This document shows positions 23,211-36,000 of a stretch of 64,000 bases of DNA, in pieces; within the stretch, counting starts at the first letter, position 1; each line of letters starts with the position of its first letter. Origin of the DNA: Proteles cristata cristata. Taxonomy: Eukaryota; Chordata; Mammalia; Carnivora; Hyaenidae. The position numbers and the translations under genes were made by a program. The notes under the pieces are model-generated. The model saw nothing but the letters and a program-made list of their open reading frames with translations, made no database searches and was not told where the DNA came from. The DNA lies in NCBI GenBank assembly GCA_017311185.1, contig JAESUZ010000468.1, positions 1-64,000 on the forward strand, written 5' to 3'.

Positions 23211-23345
23211 AAAAATAATAATAACAATAATAGTTATATTATTATTATAATATAATATATTTATAATAAATAATATATATTTATAATTATTATATATAAT
23301 ATGTATTATATTTCTGCTTATAATATATCATAAGCAGAAAGCCAG
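23211..23345. repeat. AT-rich tract ending in a hairpin
   Basis: An (ATA)n/(AT)n tract of about 100 bp ends in a perfect 11-bp inverted repeat, TTTCTGCTTAT at 23311-23321 and ATAAGCAGAAA at 23330-23340, with an 8-nt loop. It could extrude a cruciform. Confidence 0.85.
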
Positions 23346-23804
23346 TATTCAGCTCTAGATAACTGAAGGATAAATAGAAAATAAAAAGCAATGTTTTTGA
23401 CCACAATTATAGCCATCTGGTGGACAATCACATCCTTATTTTTATATAAAGCCACATTCACTTAAGAGATGGCATTTCCTTAATTAAATAGAGTGTAGCA
23501 TGCATTCATTCACAAGTGTCAATACAAACAGCAGGGGAAACCTCCCAGGGTCTCCCACAAAGAGCACCAAACTTGGCCTGAAGCAAGTCTGTCCTCAGTG
23601 TTAGATAATGTGCATCTCCTTTTTATAGGTCTCTAATGTGTACATATTTGTCTTCTCTGAATAGTTGCCCTTTGAGTTAGCCTTGCTCGTTTCTGTATCA
23701 TGGATAAGATAAAACATGGAAATAGATGATAATTCAGCCTAATGATTTTTGTACTGAACAGACTCTAGAAGCTTATATGAAGCATAGGATTTACGTTGCC
23801 TCTA
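23346..23804. other. Intronic, nothing recognised
   Basis: AT-rich unique-looking sequence without a coding frame. Confidence 0.4.
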
Positions 23805-23820
23805 GAAAATAAATACAATG

Positions 23821-24040
23821 TGGAGCGCCTGGGTGGCTCAGTCAGTTCAGCGTCCAACTGAGGCTCAGATCATGATCTCATGGTTTGTAAGTTCAAGCTC
23901 CGCATCAGGCTCTGTGCTGACAGCTCAGAGCCTGGAGCTGCTTCTGATTCTGTGTCTCCCCCTCTCTCTGCCCTTCCCATGATCATGCTCTGTCTCTCTC
24001 TGTCTCTCAATGATAAACATTTTTTAAAAAATTAATGAAA
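23821..24040 (+). mobile_element. Felid CAN-SINE
   Basis: GAGCGCCTGGGTGGCTCAGT head, GATCATGATCTCATGG, CT tract, tail GATAAACATTTTTTAAAAAA. An imperfect duplication occurs at 23805-23820 and 24041-24056 (GAAAAKAAATACRATK). Diverged, so older than the copies at 2403 or 61127. Confidence 0.92.
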
Positions 24041-24319
24041 GAAAAGAAATACGATTCTAGATGGAGCAGACTTGTTTCCAGGTGTTAAAAAGAAGTCCTT
24101 GAATGACTCCCAAGTAACTAGAGTTAAAGAAATGAAGAAAAGGAAGTCCTAGAGTTACGTAACTATAGAATCTTAAGAATCCTCCAATAGAAGTTGATCC
24201 AGTTGGTGCTTGAATGTAGGAATATGTCTTATAGTATTTGCGACGACAGCACCTAGATGTTCTCAAGAGCTTTTCGTGACAAAGAACTCGGTATTTGTAT
24301 GTAGTATATTCACTATCTT

Positions 24320-25015
24320 TCATTGAGGTTTAATTTACATCTAGTAAATTTAATCCTTCTTAGGTTTACAGTTGGATGAGTTTGTGGTCAGATGTGCACA
24401 GTCACGTGACCATCAACACAATCAAGTTCTAGAATGTTTCTTACACTCAGTTCTTGGTAGTCCTTATGGTGTTGTCCTTCCCAGAATGTTCCATAAATGG
24501 ACTTAAACCACATGTAGCCTTTTTTTAATTGGCGTCTTGCTTTTGAGATTCGTTCCTATTGTTCCATATAGCAGTCCTTGCTCCCTTTTGAATAGTATTT
24601 CACTGTATGGATATACCACAGTGTGTTTACCTGTTCTTCTTTTGATGGACACTTGGCTGGTTTCCAGTTGTGGGTGATTGTGAATATACCCACTGTAAAC
24701 ACTTGGGTACAACAGGTCTTTTGTGACACTTGTTTTCCTATTTTTAGGAATGGGATCGTAAGGGTCATATGGTAAGAAATTGCCCAACTGTTTCCTGTTC
24801 TGGCCGTACCAGTGTGCATTCCCACCAGCGATGTATGAGAGTTCCCGCTGCTCCACATCCTCACCAACACTTGGCATTATCAGTCTCTTTTGTGTTGGCC
24901 ATTCTAACGAATGCATGGAGATTATCTCGCCATGGTTTTATGGCGATTATCTCGTCGTGGTTTTAATTTGCATTTTCAGTGTTGAGCGTCTTCTCATATA
25001 TGTGTCCATGTGTGA
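24320..25015 (-). mobile_element. Ancient L1 (L1M-type) ORF2 3' end and 3' UTR
   Basis: The + strand carries the antisense of the conserved L1 ORF2 end: ATGGATATACCACAGTGTGT, TTTTGATGGACACTTGGCTG, GGGTCATATGGTAAGAAATT, GCATTCCCACCAGCGATGTA and CTCCACATCCTCACCAACAC. On the minus strand the translation has relics of the ORF2 C-terminal region but is broken by frameshifts. It is an inactive old copy. A 25-bp duplication sits at its 25-kb end. Confidence 0.85.
24920..24969. repeat. 25-bp tandem duplication in the old L1
   Basis: GATTATCTCG...GGTTTTA occurs twice in adjacent 25-bp units, 24920-24944 and 24945-24969, with few mismatches. Confidence 0.7.
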
Positions 25016-25019
25016 ATTG

Positions 25020-28000
25020 CTCTAATTTTTAGAAAATTATTCCTTAGAAGACATTAAAATGTATTTCTGATACACCAGAGCCACACAGGTGGTGTGCTGT
25101 CCCTCCTCCATATGGCAGCTTGCCAAATACTTTGGAGCCTGTTCTCATCCAGGTTTGCCCAAATCTGGATTCGCCAAGCCCATCTCCTTAGTTACTTTCT
25201 CCTCTCTCCTTCTCTCCCTCCGATGTTCATGAGGTTTCTGGAAAGCTGCTATCTTCTCTGTCAGGTCCATGTGGATATGTTCCAGTTTGTAATCATGGTT
25301 TGTAGCATTGAGTGCAGCCCTCTCCTCTGCTAAGCCCGGTGTTTTCGTAAAGCGGCCGAAGATTGGGCTCACCTCTGTGGCAGCCATAACCTTCTGTTGC
25401 GGTCAAATTTCATAAGCTGCCCCTGTGGCTTTACCTAAGCTCTTACTTAAAATGCTTAGCTTGCCAAGTAAGGTGCCCTGCATCCTGATGTTTGAGTCCA
25501 GCCTCCAGCTAAGTATATCTAATTGACAGATATCAGTACATAAAAGTACTCGGAGGGAAGCTAGCTGATTTAATAATCAGTGACAAAATTTTTTAAATTG
25601 CTAACCTGCTAGGTTTACTTTGGACACTTAGAGCTGCTGAGCGGTTGTGAATTGTTTTGGTTACTTTTAATCTTTGGTGTATATACGAATATATGCTCAT
25701 GTAAAAAGACACTGAAAAGTATGCAGATACAGGCAGTGTAAGATCTGGGTCCCTGGGACCGAACTATCAAACACTCCTGAGACGCGCCAGCAGAGGAGGC
25801 CTTGGCCTTTCCTTCCATCTTTAGAACCTTTATGTAAAGGTTTCTTAATTTACAGAACTAGGGTTAGCTGTGTTTTTAAGACCACGTGGTAACATTTTGG
25901 GGAGAGGGGGATATCTTGCCCTTTGAAAAAAATGTACAAATTTAACTTGCTTACCTATGGCTTCATGAAAGGGGGTTTTTTGCTTTGTTTGTATAAGGAG
26001 GTAGGCCTTTAGAACTAGATTCCCTGACAGCCCTGACTTTGACTTCAAGAAATCACTAGAATTCCCATGCTCTTTGCAGTCCTGTTCAGACGGGTTTGGT
26101 TTCCTTGGCGTCATCTTGGCTTGCATAGCTTCATTATTCCCCCACCCCCCACCCCCTATTGTCAGGAGTGGCCCTGGCTGTCCGTCTGACCAGGGAGAGG
26201 ACCTCCACCCCGACCCACCCCCTGCCACTGTGGCGTACACGGCCCTTTCGTAAGACCTGAAAATTGTGAGTGGCAGTGACATTCTCATTGGTATGTTTTA
26301 AGATAGGTGGTGTGAAATAAATAAATATACTAATTGTATTTTATTGTAAGTAAATTATGTAAACATGCCAGATGTGACTAAAACCAAATGACACTCGATT
26401 TACTGAGGGAAGAGTAAACACTAACACTTACTCTTGCATGTAGTGTTTGAAATTTACTATTTTCTGCTCCAGATCACCATGTAGGTAATGTCTGGGGCCA
26501 AGATGGAAAACGTATCTGGGTATCAGAGCTCTTGCGGGTACCCACACTGGCTGTGCGGCACGTGGCTCTCTGTCTGAACACACCGGTGCCGATGCCATCA
26601 TAGCCAAGGCCGTCTTCTAGGATTTCATTGGAAAGTAAAAGAGTGCACGGTCAGCAATATGCGCCTGAATGAGGAATAGAATTCTTTTTTCTGCTTGATT
26701 AGGAAAAAAGTATGTGTGTAAGGTGCATACCTATGATCTCAACACACAGATTGGAACTTTATGTCTATCTGGAAGGTAAAAGTTCCTCATTTTAATCAAA
26801 AGGCATGTTAATAACTGAACCATTCAGTTTCCACCGTCTCTATAAGATTATAAGCACTCAACCTATCTGAGAAGTGTTTAAATTTCTCTTTCTGGCTTAA
26901 GTTGGGGCATCAGAAAAGCAATTGGCAAGTCATTGGCTTCCTTCAGGTAGATGCTGTGCGTGCAGAGCAGTCGAGGCACTGCCCTGGAAATGTGGCTGGA
27001 AGTTCACAGAAGTGGGACATGAAGCATGCCAGGCCCGTCCGTACCAGCCTAATGAAACAAAAGCACCAATTTTATCATCATCGTCTTTTGTTCTCCATGG
27101 TGCTGTTCACGTGGTTGTTTTGTGAATGCCAGAGTCCGGGGGCGCCCATTGCCTGTTTGTGCCTGTCACCCCGCACCCTGTTCTTCTCACAAATGGAAAC
27201 TTTAATGTCGGATGTTGAGTCATTTTATAAGGTTTTGTGCTAACGGACCAGAGGGCTTTGTTTTTGGATTGCAGATAAAATATGAATGGAGGAGGGGAGG
27301 GTGGAGAATATGCTTTTAAGCAGAAGGAGCAAATCTACTGCTTATATAAGTCTCAGAATTTATAAACCTATTTGATTATGTTGATGTCAGTTTTCATTAT
27401 CTTCATGAATGGGTATTTCCCGTCTTAATGCACAGCATTTGCGTGTCATGAACCAGACAGTTTAAACATGGCTTCTTTTAATGTTCCTGAATTTCCATTC
27501 AAATGATCAGAAGTAATTCTTATTTGAAACCACACTGGGCCAAATATGATAACTGTAAATCCATTTGAGCTCTAATGCTACAAACAGCCCATTAATTTCC
27601 CAATCTAAATAACACAATCAGCTACTATATTAGGGAGGTGGAGGTATGACACTTAAGAGAATGTTTTCTCATATCTAAGCAGGGAAGGGTTGGCCATACT
27701 ATCTCATTTCAAGAAGACAACAATATGAGAGCAGTCGGTAGATGGTGTTTGCCACAGACGAAGCAGTGGGTAGACTCAGCTTGCACAGCCTGTCCCCAAA
27801 GCATCCACATTATCCTGGAATCAGAGAATTCTCCAACAGGGAGAAGCAGAGAGACGTCTAACCCGATGGGTTTTAAGCCACGTGCTGAGAGCCCCCGGGC
27901 CCTCCCTGAAAGAATGGTGGGGAACCGCGGGGCTGCAGACCCCGCCGTGGCCCTTGGCAGCCGAGCCCCGCTCCGTCTCCATGTGTCTTATACTTGGGAC

Positions 28001-30554
28001 TTTGAGGGGAAAGTTTCAGCAGTCTTGGTACTTAACATTGGCCAACAGAAAGTACACCAGCCCCCAGCCAGACCGCGGCCACCAGCACAGTGGGGCTTTG
28101 CAGCCGGTGGCTCTCAGACCCTGTCGTGTGCAGAGCAGACAGCACCCACCTTCGGCTGAGCCCTTGCAATGGTTGAGTAAAGATTCCGGGGGCTAAGTGC
28201 CTCTCTTCCCTGATGCTGTCCAGTCATGGTGTTGGATTCAACACTGGTCAAATAACAAAAACGGAAAACCTCTCTCTGTACGTACACATTTTCCATGTAA
28301 GGGTTTGGGCTCAAAATAAATAAATAAAACTCAGGATTTCGTGGTCTTCCTCCCACTTGAGTCTTGCCCTCTGTCCTTCTGTGAACGCGCCCTAGCTCAG
28401 TAGGTAGAGGCCGAATAAACTGTTATGTTCATGGCAGTTTCTTTGTAGGTTGAAAAGGAATGAAGTATTTTTTAGTAATAAGGCTATATCCAAAACCCTG
28501 GCTGCTTTTGAGTGTATCAGTTGGAATATTTGACATTCTGACTCTACATATGAATAAATTCAAGAAGTGCGACAATAAAACAAAGTTGGATAACAAAAGC
28601 TCATTTTAACAACGAACCACACTCAGGTGGACTGGCTCCCCTGTGATTTTCGGGGTCAGGCGGGCATCTCTCTGTTGTGCAGGGCAAGGAGCTCACCCGC
28701 GCTGGGCGCCCTGTGCTGCCCTGCTTCCTGGCGGGACGGCGTCGCACATGAGAGCAGGAAAGCGGCGTCTGTCCCGGCCGGCAGGGGTGACTAGCAGAAG
28801 GGAGGCCCGCGCGGCTGAAATTACTCAGAACGCCAGAGAAGAAACTCAGGCGAGGCCCACGCTCGGGCCTGGATCTGTGAGTGCAGAAGGGTTTCCAACA
28901 TGAGACCCAGGGCAGCTGTTTTGGGCGCGTTTTCGTAACAGAACGTTTCCTAGGAGGTATTTTTTTTTCCTTCATTCCCTGCTTGTGATTTATACGCCGG
29001 ACTTCCTGGAATTTCTGGTAAGAATTCCAGATATTCAGTCATACTTTTCAAAGCAGAGTTCCTGCTAATAGACACCTTGGCACTCTGTAAATGAGGTAAG
29101 ACAACAACGTCAGATCACCAGGGTAATGCAGCCGTGCGAGCGCGGTAATCAGAAGGACGCATGTGAAGGCTGAGACGTATGGTGTCAGTCGCTCTGTTCT
29201 GCCCTTTGGCAATCCAGCTTTGAGTTTCTTTCCGCCAGCAAATGAGGAATTAATTCAGGACTGTCATGCTCATTGTCTTGCGACTCGCAAGGAAGAGTGG
29301 GGCATTTTGGTTCAGAAAAATACTGTGGACTTTTCGTAGTGAACAGAGGTGAAGGTAAACACGACTTTCCATACTTCAGTGAATGTTATTCCAGGTTTCA
29401 TGCACCTTCCTTTTTTTTCTATTCGTGAAGCGGCTAATCAGCGTTGTATTCTGATTTTTGTATAAAGCGCCATGTGTTGGTATTCATAACTCATTAGCCA
29501 TGCATTCTAAAGAGAAGTTGCCAGAATTGTCTACTCAGCTGGGAAGGGAACTGAGGCGGGCATATACCCTGGTTTGTCTGCCGTGGCGTGAGGTCTGCGC
29601 CTGTGTTGTGTTCTGTCCCTCGCATCACCACCCCGGTTACTCCCAACCGTACCCTAGCACGAGGGGGACAATTCGAAGTTCCCTTCGTGATGCGTTATCT
29701 AGCCGAGACCTCATTCCCAGAGGCAGGGTGTCACCTGCTGGCATTTCACACCCTCCATCTCCCTCTTCTGTCTTGCCCTCCAAGAGCCCTGGTCTTGACC
29801 GTCTAGCCATCCCGCCCGACTCTGGCTCCTCTTCGGTCGTCAGTGCTCTGAACTTCGATCTCTTCTCTCAGGCCTCCACGTCCTGCCCCTCCGTGCCCTT
29901 GGACCGCCACGTGCATTCTGGCAGCCGCCAGACACGCACCCCAACCCCCCCGAGCCCCACCTCCCTCCGGCCCTCAGCGCGGCACCTCTTCTTGGTCCGC
30001 CCACAGGAATCCGATTCGCGGCTTGTCTTCTAAATTGAGAGCTGCGCTCAGTGAGCTCATGTGGGAATCCTTGACATTTTGTGCCTTCAAAAAATCAACT
30101 AGATTGTTTTCATACATTTTTATAATTATGTTTGAAGTGTTTGCTTTGTTTTGAAATGACAAGGTAAGAGAGCACTTTTGTAAGCACTTATTTGCAAATA
30201 AATAATCTTGATCAAATGAATACAAGTTAAGGACCTTCTGAAAGTCAATTTGAGGTAAATGTGCAGAATTCCTGTCATACAGTTCTCCCCAGACTTACAT
30301 TTTACTCTGTGTCTCTTCTGCTCCCAGTCATTAAACACAGTCTACTGTGAGTGTACGTTCAACAGCATATGACTGAGAGGAAGAGGAACACATTTAAATT
30401 CTAGAATGTTCAGGCCACCAGGGCAGTGTCAAGCCGTTAGAACCTCATGGGTGAATGTGTCCTGAGTCGTCACTGTCCAGGCTCAGAGCAGAACTTAGGG
30501 TCTTAAGCTCTCCTATTGTTATAGGGAGAACATGTTTAAATAATTTTTTGATTG
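25020..30554. other. Intronic, repeat-poor, nothing coding recognised
   Basis: Some 5.5 kb without a SINE or LINE that I recognise. It contains long AT-rich unique stretches, for example 27470-27640 and 29030-29160, and a moderately CpG-rich patch at about 28690-28870. A minus-strand frame at 25145-25387 (80 codons) was considered as a retrogene remnant but not supported. Confidence 0.45.
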
Positions 30555-30555
30555 T

Positions 30556-30735
30556 GGGCACCTGAGTGGCTCAGTTGGTTGAGCATCCAAGTCTGATTTT
30601 GATCCCAGGTCATGGGATCAAGCCCCCCATTGGGCTCTACCTGGAGTGTAAAGCCTGCTTGGGATTCTCTGTCTCCCTCTGTCTGTCCCTCCCTTGCTCG
30701 CTGGCTCTGTCTCTAAAATAAAAAAATAATAATAA
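30556..30735 (+). mobile_element. Older CAN-SINE, diverged
   Basis: GTGGGCACCTGAGTGGCTCA head, GATCCCAGGTCATGGGATCA, GGAGTGTAAAGCCTGCTTGG, short CT tract and an (AAT)n/A-rich tail to about 30745. It is shorter and more diverged than the felid-specific copies. Confidence 0.85.
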
Positions 30736-30745
30736 TAAATAAATG

Positions 30746-31945
30746 TGGGGTTTTTTTCTTGAAATAAAAATGGAAACAGTCATCCTTGCTGCCTTGAACG
30801 ACCTGCGTCCCCCACAGCACCTCAGCCGACCGCAGGGGTACAGGAAGCACCTGCCGAACTGAGGAAGATTTCCAGTGACCTCATGTTAGTCCTCAGGACC
30901 TCGCTGCCCAGAGAGTAAAAGAGGAGGCAGGAGGAGCTCAGGGATGAATTTGAAAGAAAAGTCTCTGGGATTCAGACCATGAAGCATCCAGAAAGATGCC
31001 AGGGAGCTAATCCATATGAACGCCTTTAACCCTGGGTTAGACCCAAGAGCTCAGGCCCCGTGAGTCGTGACGCCGGCCACATCAGCACCCCTTCCTTGCC
31101 CCCCTTCCCAGCTGCCTCCGTTCACCTTGCCCCGCCCCTGCTTCTACCCCGTGGGATCACCAGCCTAGAGGTAGACGAGTTCCGTCACTCTTTGGGACAC
31201 AACAGTATCGCAACACAGTCTCCCCTTCCCCCACCTGGAGAGCGCCCCGCGCCCCCCGCCCTGTCCTGTGTTGCTTCTCTCTGGAAACAGCCTTCCCCTC
31301 AGTCACCCACTGTCCCACACCCATGCATGCCGGGAACAGTGTGGGGCAATCAGGGTGCCTTCTCACGCCCTCTGTGTTCTAGGGGAGGAGGCAGAATGGA
31401 ATAATGAACGAACCCAGTGGAGAGCACTTCAGGAATTGTGGGTGTGCCGGGCATGAGCGGGACAAGGTGTGGGGAGAGCTCAGGGGCTCGGGAAGATCAC
31501 TCTGCTGCAGACCCGCACCTTCCTTCTCCATGTATCTGACACCACAGTCGGTCATTTTCCACGTCTTGGAACCTGTCCATCATGTTATTTTGTTGCTTAA
31601 ATTTCCTCATTGGTTTTGTATCACCGCAGATGCCTAAGTTCAGAGCCCTTTGCCTCCCGGGATCTGAGGAGCCCTACCTGCTCAGTCAGCCCCTCTTTCT
31701 CCCCCTTCCCCACACTACGTTTTGCAGTCCAGACACATCACTTGCTGGGTTTAGAATATGCTTGTTCGCACTGCCTGACACATGTCTGCTCATCCTCCAA
31801 GACCCAGACCTTCAGTGACTACTTTCCTGATCCCTGCCCTAGACCACGTGAGCTCTTCTTTCTTTGAAGACGTGGCTGTTTAAATATATGTTATCCGGTT
31901 ACTTTATATTTTATTTATTGTAATTCTCTCTCATGCCAATATCTT
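30746..31945. other. Intronic, mostly unassigned
   Basis: No credible coding frame. The part 31640-31870 faintly resembles an old L2-like 3' region (CCTCCAAGACCCAGACCTTC) but is too decayed to call. Confidence 0.35.
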
Positions 31946-31959
31946 CAACGAATTAATTT

Positions 31960-32178
31960 TTTTTTAATTTTTTTTTAATGTTTATTTCTGAGTGAGAGAG
32001 AGAGACAGCATGAGCAGGGGAGGGTCAGAGAGAGAGGGAGACACAGACTCTGAAACAAGCTCCAGGCTGTGAGCTAGCTGTCAGCACAGAGCCCGACGCG
32101 GGGCTCGAACCCACGAACCACGAGATCATGACCTGAGCCGAAGTCGGACGCTTAACCGACTGAGCCACCCAGGTGCCC
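31960..32178 (-). mobile_element. Felid CAN-SINE
   Basis: Poly-T start, GA-rich tract, GGGCTCGAACCCACGAACCA, ending CCACCCAGGTGCCCC. A 14-bp duplication, CAAYGAATTAATTT, lies at 31946-31959 and 32179-32192 with one mismatch. Confidence 0.96.
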
Positions 32179-32192
32179 CAATGAATTAATTT

Positions 32193-35040
32193 CTTAAAAG
32201 CTTGGCTGTAATTCGTATTTGCCCAGCTGATGTAAGGAATTAAATATAAGGAATTTAGTTTCAATATTTGTTGAATACATAGTAATTAAGAAAAGGATCT
32301 GAAATACCAAGTTCCTGGATGCCACATCCAGCAAATTTAAACCAACAATATAAGTAGAACTAAAACCTTAGGATATAGAGACAGAATAGTCTTATTGAAT
32401 CAGTGAGAATTTATTGGGAAACTCTTTGTTTCTTCAGTAGTTTCATATCCTGCTTTTCTTTTTGCCTTCTTGTCTTGGCAAAATCCAGACAGTAAATAAT
32501 CTTCCATCTTTCTCTGATGACTCAGCATCTTCCAGTGCCCAGATCTGTTATTTGGGAGATGATTTCTTGTTGTACAATTCAGTACATAATGATGTGGAAA
32601 TTGTGTTGAAAGCGCACTAATCCTAGGACTCTCTTAAGAAATGTCTGGGATTGGTTTTAAATGCCCGACATATTGTCTGGTGTCTGGTGTCATGGTGGAG
32701 GGGCTGGGGCCGCTTCCTCGTGCACCTTGTTCAGGCTCTCTGGCCCTGCCCAGACCCGATCCCAGGAGCTCTGTTTCCTATGGCAGCTGACTACTGCCAG
32801 CCACATCCAACGTTATGACACAGTGAGCTCAGTGGAACCCACCTGCTACTGAATAGCTGTAGACACAGCGGCAGGTCTGTGGGAACCGGACTCACAGCGG
32901 GAGGTCTGGTGGCCACTTGCTGCCCCTTGGTCAGGTGATCTGCCTCTGTCATTGCCACTGGCTATTTGTCAGAGACGTGAAAGGGGCTACCCCTTAGTGT
33001 CCTGTAGCTTCTGATGATGGCACTGGTCTTGGCCACACTCCTCGGACACTGTACTGTGTCTCAGCTTCTTGAGTGGGCAGGGTTACCATCCGGCCTTCCC
33101 CATGCTGCCTGCCTTCCTTCCACAGACCAGCAGCCCATTTCATGGTTAATCCGGTGCCACACATCTTAGTCTGTGTGTACGCTTGCACTTGGAGGAAGTG
33201 GGCGTGGCTCTGTCTGTGGACCCCGCGAGCCCACCAAACGCTGCACGTTACCCTGGACCCCCTCTGCAGCTGGCCCACGTAAACATCGAGTGTTACAGGG
33301 AAGGCGCGATGATACAGGGTCCCAGTGTCCCTGTCAACTCAGCCCCTTGTGTGCTGACCCATTCCCCTTCCCCAGTATCTGAAGTGGGGTCAGGACTTCG
33401 TGTCCACACCAGAGAGACGCTCTGGACCTCCCAGCAACGTCAAGGCGTCTTCCAGGCCTTCGGTCTCATGGTATCCCTCCACGTGGTGATGTCAGGACCG
33501 GCCAGCACTCTGGCTTGGTAAGCATTGCAGCAGCCATCTCTCAGATGCCAAGATCATGGCACCATCGACTGAGTTCCCTTCCACTGGGACATCGCCGCAG
33601 CCTCACCGGGACCATCACCCTGTCCCGAGGCCCACGTGCACCTGTTTCCCAGGAGGCACCCTGTGTCCTGTGATGCAGCCAGCGGGCCCCGGGCCCTTGC
33701 CGTACTGCCTGCCTTCTCAGCCACGCTCAGAGTCCTGTGGGTGGCCCCAGTCCTCCTCTTGGAGGAGACTAAGGCCCTGCTTAGACTCCAGGAGGGCAGC
33801 CCTTGAGAATGAAAAGGGGAAGAAGCGGGAGAGAGCCTTGGCAGCCCCGTGCAGGGAGGGCAGGGGGGAGAGGGAGCAGGCTCGCAGAGTGCAGTGCCAA
33901 GACCCAGGGCCGCCTGTCAGGACGGGCCTGCCTTCCCGCCCCCCTGCCCTCAGCTGTTGCCAGAGGCTTCCCGGGGGAGGGGGTCCTGCTACCTGTACTC
34001 CCTGCAGCAGGGCGTCTGACTGCTGGCCGTCACCTCCGCCTCACTGCCTTTCTGAGTAACCTGTAACCAGCTCTAGATTCTCCGGGTGTGCTCATCACGG
34101 CTTCACTGTCAGGAGGCAAGACATACGGTTGCCAACAGAAACAAAGGTACAGAGAAGTGGGTGCTAACTCAGGAGCCTGGACAGACTGATTCCTGCATAA
34201 GCAAGTTCATGTCTGGCTTGGCCCTGAGGGAGCTGAGCAGCACCGGAGGCGGGCTGCTGGAGCTGAGACGACGCCCCGTGCGAGGCTGTCCCGTAGCATG
34301 TCCTGCTGGACTTGTTAGTCAGAGTCCTGGAAATGCGTCCATCCCAGGACTGTCTGTTCTGATAGGTTCGCAGATATGCCGCCCCCCAGCTTCAGGAGGT
34401 CTAGAACCTGAATCTAAGTGATTAGCAAGGATGGTGGAGGCCCTGATTTCAGTCCTCTCTGTAGCTCCCCCGAAAAGCGGCCACCCAGCCGGCCCTCACG
34501 GGGGGTTCATTACTCAGGCTTCTGTTCATTTCTGACTCCTTGTTATTGAGGCAGAGTTGACTTCCCTGTAGCTTCTGTCTGTTGCCCCGCGTCTTGCCTC
34601 TGAAGACAGTCCTTTAATATTTGAAGGCCTAAACTATCCTTAGAGCTTTCAAGTCCCTAATCATTTTTGTTTCTCTTTTCTGTATTCAAGCCTACATGTC
34701 AATGTTTCTCTTAAGACGTGGAGCACAGATCTACGCATCCTTCCCTAGGTGCAGGCTGACCCGTATGCCCTCCCCCTGCCCCGTTCCTTTCTGACCCTGT
34801 GCTTCATCAGTGCAGCCACAGCCCTGCATTGACCTACGCACAGCCATAACTCGGTTCTCTTCTCCCTTGCTTTGAGCATTTTTTACTTCTGATTGCAGGA
34901 AATGTAACTTCGTTAAATGTAAAATGCACTTCACGAATCTTTAAATCATACAAGATTCTTCTGCATATCCACATAAGTTAGTTGTATTTACATACCTGTT
35001 TCAGATTGTATGGCCTAAACTGTGATCCATTTTACTTAAA
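32193..35040. other. Intronic, GC-mixed, nothing recognised
   Basis: Nearly 3 kb without a named repeat. The 33100-34060 part is GC-rich and has overlapping open frames on the + strand (longest 167 codons, 33556-34059), which lack domains and splice support. Confidence 0.4.
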
Positions 35041-35220
35041 TAATAATAAGGCCTAAACATTCATTGAACCCTTAGTATGTGTGAGGCCTAGAGCTAAGCA
35101 CTTTACATGGACCATCTCACTTTTCAAAACCGTCATTCATATCATCTTCATTTTAGAGGCCAAGGTTCTGAGATGTAAGGAACTGGGAGAACTCTCTAGA
35201 ACGCTGGGAGGTCTGAGATC
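35041..35220 (-). mobile_element. MIR SINE
   Basis: The + strand carries the antisense MIR core: CATTCATTGAACCCTTAGTA, GCTAAGCACTTTACATGGAC, CTTCATTTTAGAGGCCAAGG and GGGAGGTCTGAG. Diverged ancient copy. Confidence 0.75.
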
Positions 35221-35447
35221 TTGAAGACGAGCAAGGTCACCTGCCAAGATAACGGATGCTAGCAGAAGACATGAGGTTCCTGGATCAGAAGCAAAGGGTG
35301 TTATTACTCACAGCAGGAGCCCGAGCTAGGTTACTCTGCTCCCCAAATCCCAGCTCCCACAGGTGACGTGAAGGGGCCCTTGGCCCCTGCACACAGTGGG
35401 GTGCAAGGAACACAGCCTCAGGAGAAGACTCTGGATCCGGGAGCCCA

Positions 35448-35477
35448 GATCTTCTATCGTGAGATCTTCTATCGTGA
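35448..35477. repeat. Perfect 15-bp tandem duplication
   Basis: GATCTTCTATCGTGA occurs twice back to back (35448-35462, 35463-35477) without a mismatch, so the duplication is recent or maintained. Confidence 0.95.
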
Positions 35478-35848
35478 GCAGCGAGCTGGCCAATCTCGTC
35501 CCCAGAGGGACACTTGTTTCTATCATACCGGACTGTAAATAAATCTGCCCTTTGCTCTAGAAGAAGACACAGTCTCTCTCCCAAGGCTGTTTGCTCCAGA
35601 AACATCCTTGAAAAGATGATGTAGAATGAAGGCGGCCAGCAGCCCTCGTGTACGAGACATGCAGAAACACAGACGCGCAGGAAGGGCCTCCGTGGGGGCC
35701 TGTCCGAATCCTAGTGAGGAATAGCATCTAGGCATCCCGGCCCCGTGGCTCTGCTCCTTCTGGTTATTGGAAGGGATTCTCAAGGTTGTCCCTTCTCCGT
35801 TATTCTCTAATAAACATTCGTATAAAGGGTGGTTGCTCAGCCTCGTTT

Positions 35849-35863
35849 TAAAGTAGCATTCAT
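35849..35863. repeat. Outer target-site duplication, left copy
   Basis: TAAAGTAGCATTCAT here is repeated perfectly at 36672-36686, bracketing an L1 and a SINE. A third, partial copy (AGCATTCAT) lies at 36430-36438 between them. Confidence 0.9.
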
Positions 35864-36000
35864 GGTTTGCTCATTTTAGCCACTCTGACTGGCGTGAGGT
35901 GGTATCTCAGTGTGGTTTTGATTTGTATTTCCCTGATGAGAAGCGATACTGAGCATCGTTTCATGTGTCTGTTGGCCATCTGGATGTCCTCTTTGGAGAG
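35864..36000 (-). mobile_element. L1 ORF2 fragment, inverted 5' part
   Basis: The + strand reads the antisense of L1 ORF2 (GTGAGGTGGTATCTCAGTGT, CTTTGGAGAG). On the minus strand it encodes the conserved ANRHMKRC...REIQIKT...RYHLTPVR relic. It belongs to the same insertion as 36001-36429 but in opposite orientation, the pattern of a twin-primed L1. Confidence 0.85.

Noticed and set aside
25145..25387. 80-codon minus-strand frame with a natural-looking amino-acid mix, considered as a retrogene remnant
   Set aside because: I could not match it to a known family, and there is no poly-A tail or target-site duplication.
33556..34059. 167-codon + strand frame
   Set aside because: Low-complexity P/S/R-rich composition, no splice sites in phase and no domain.
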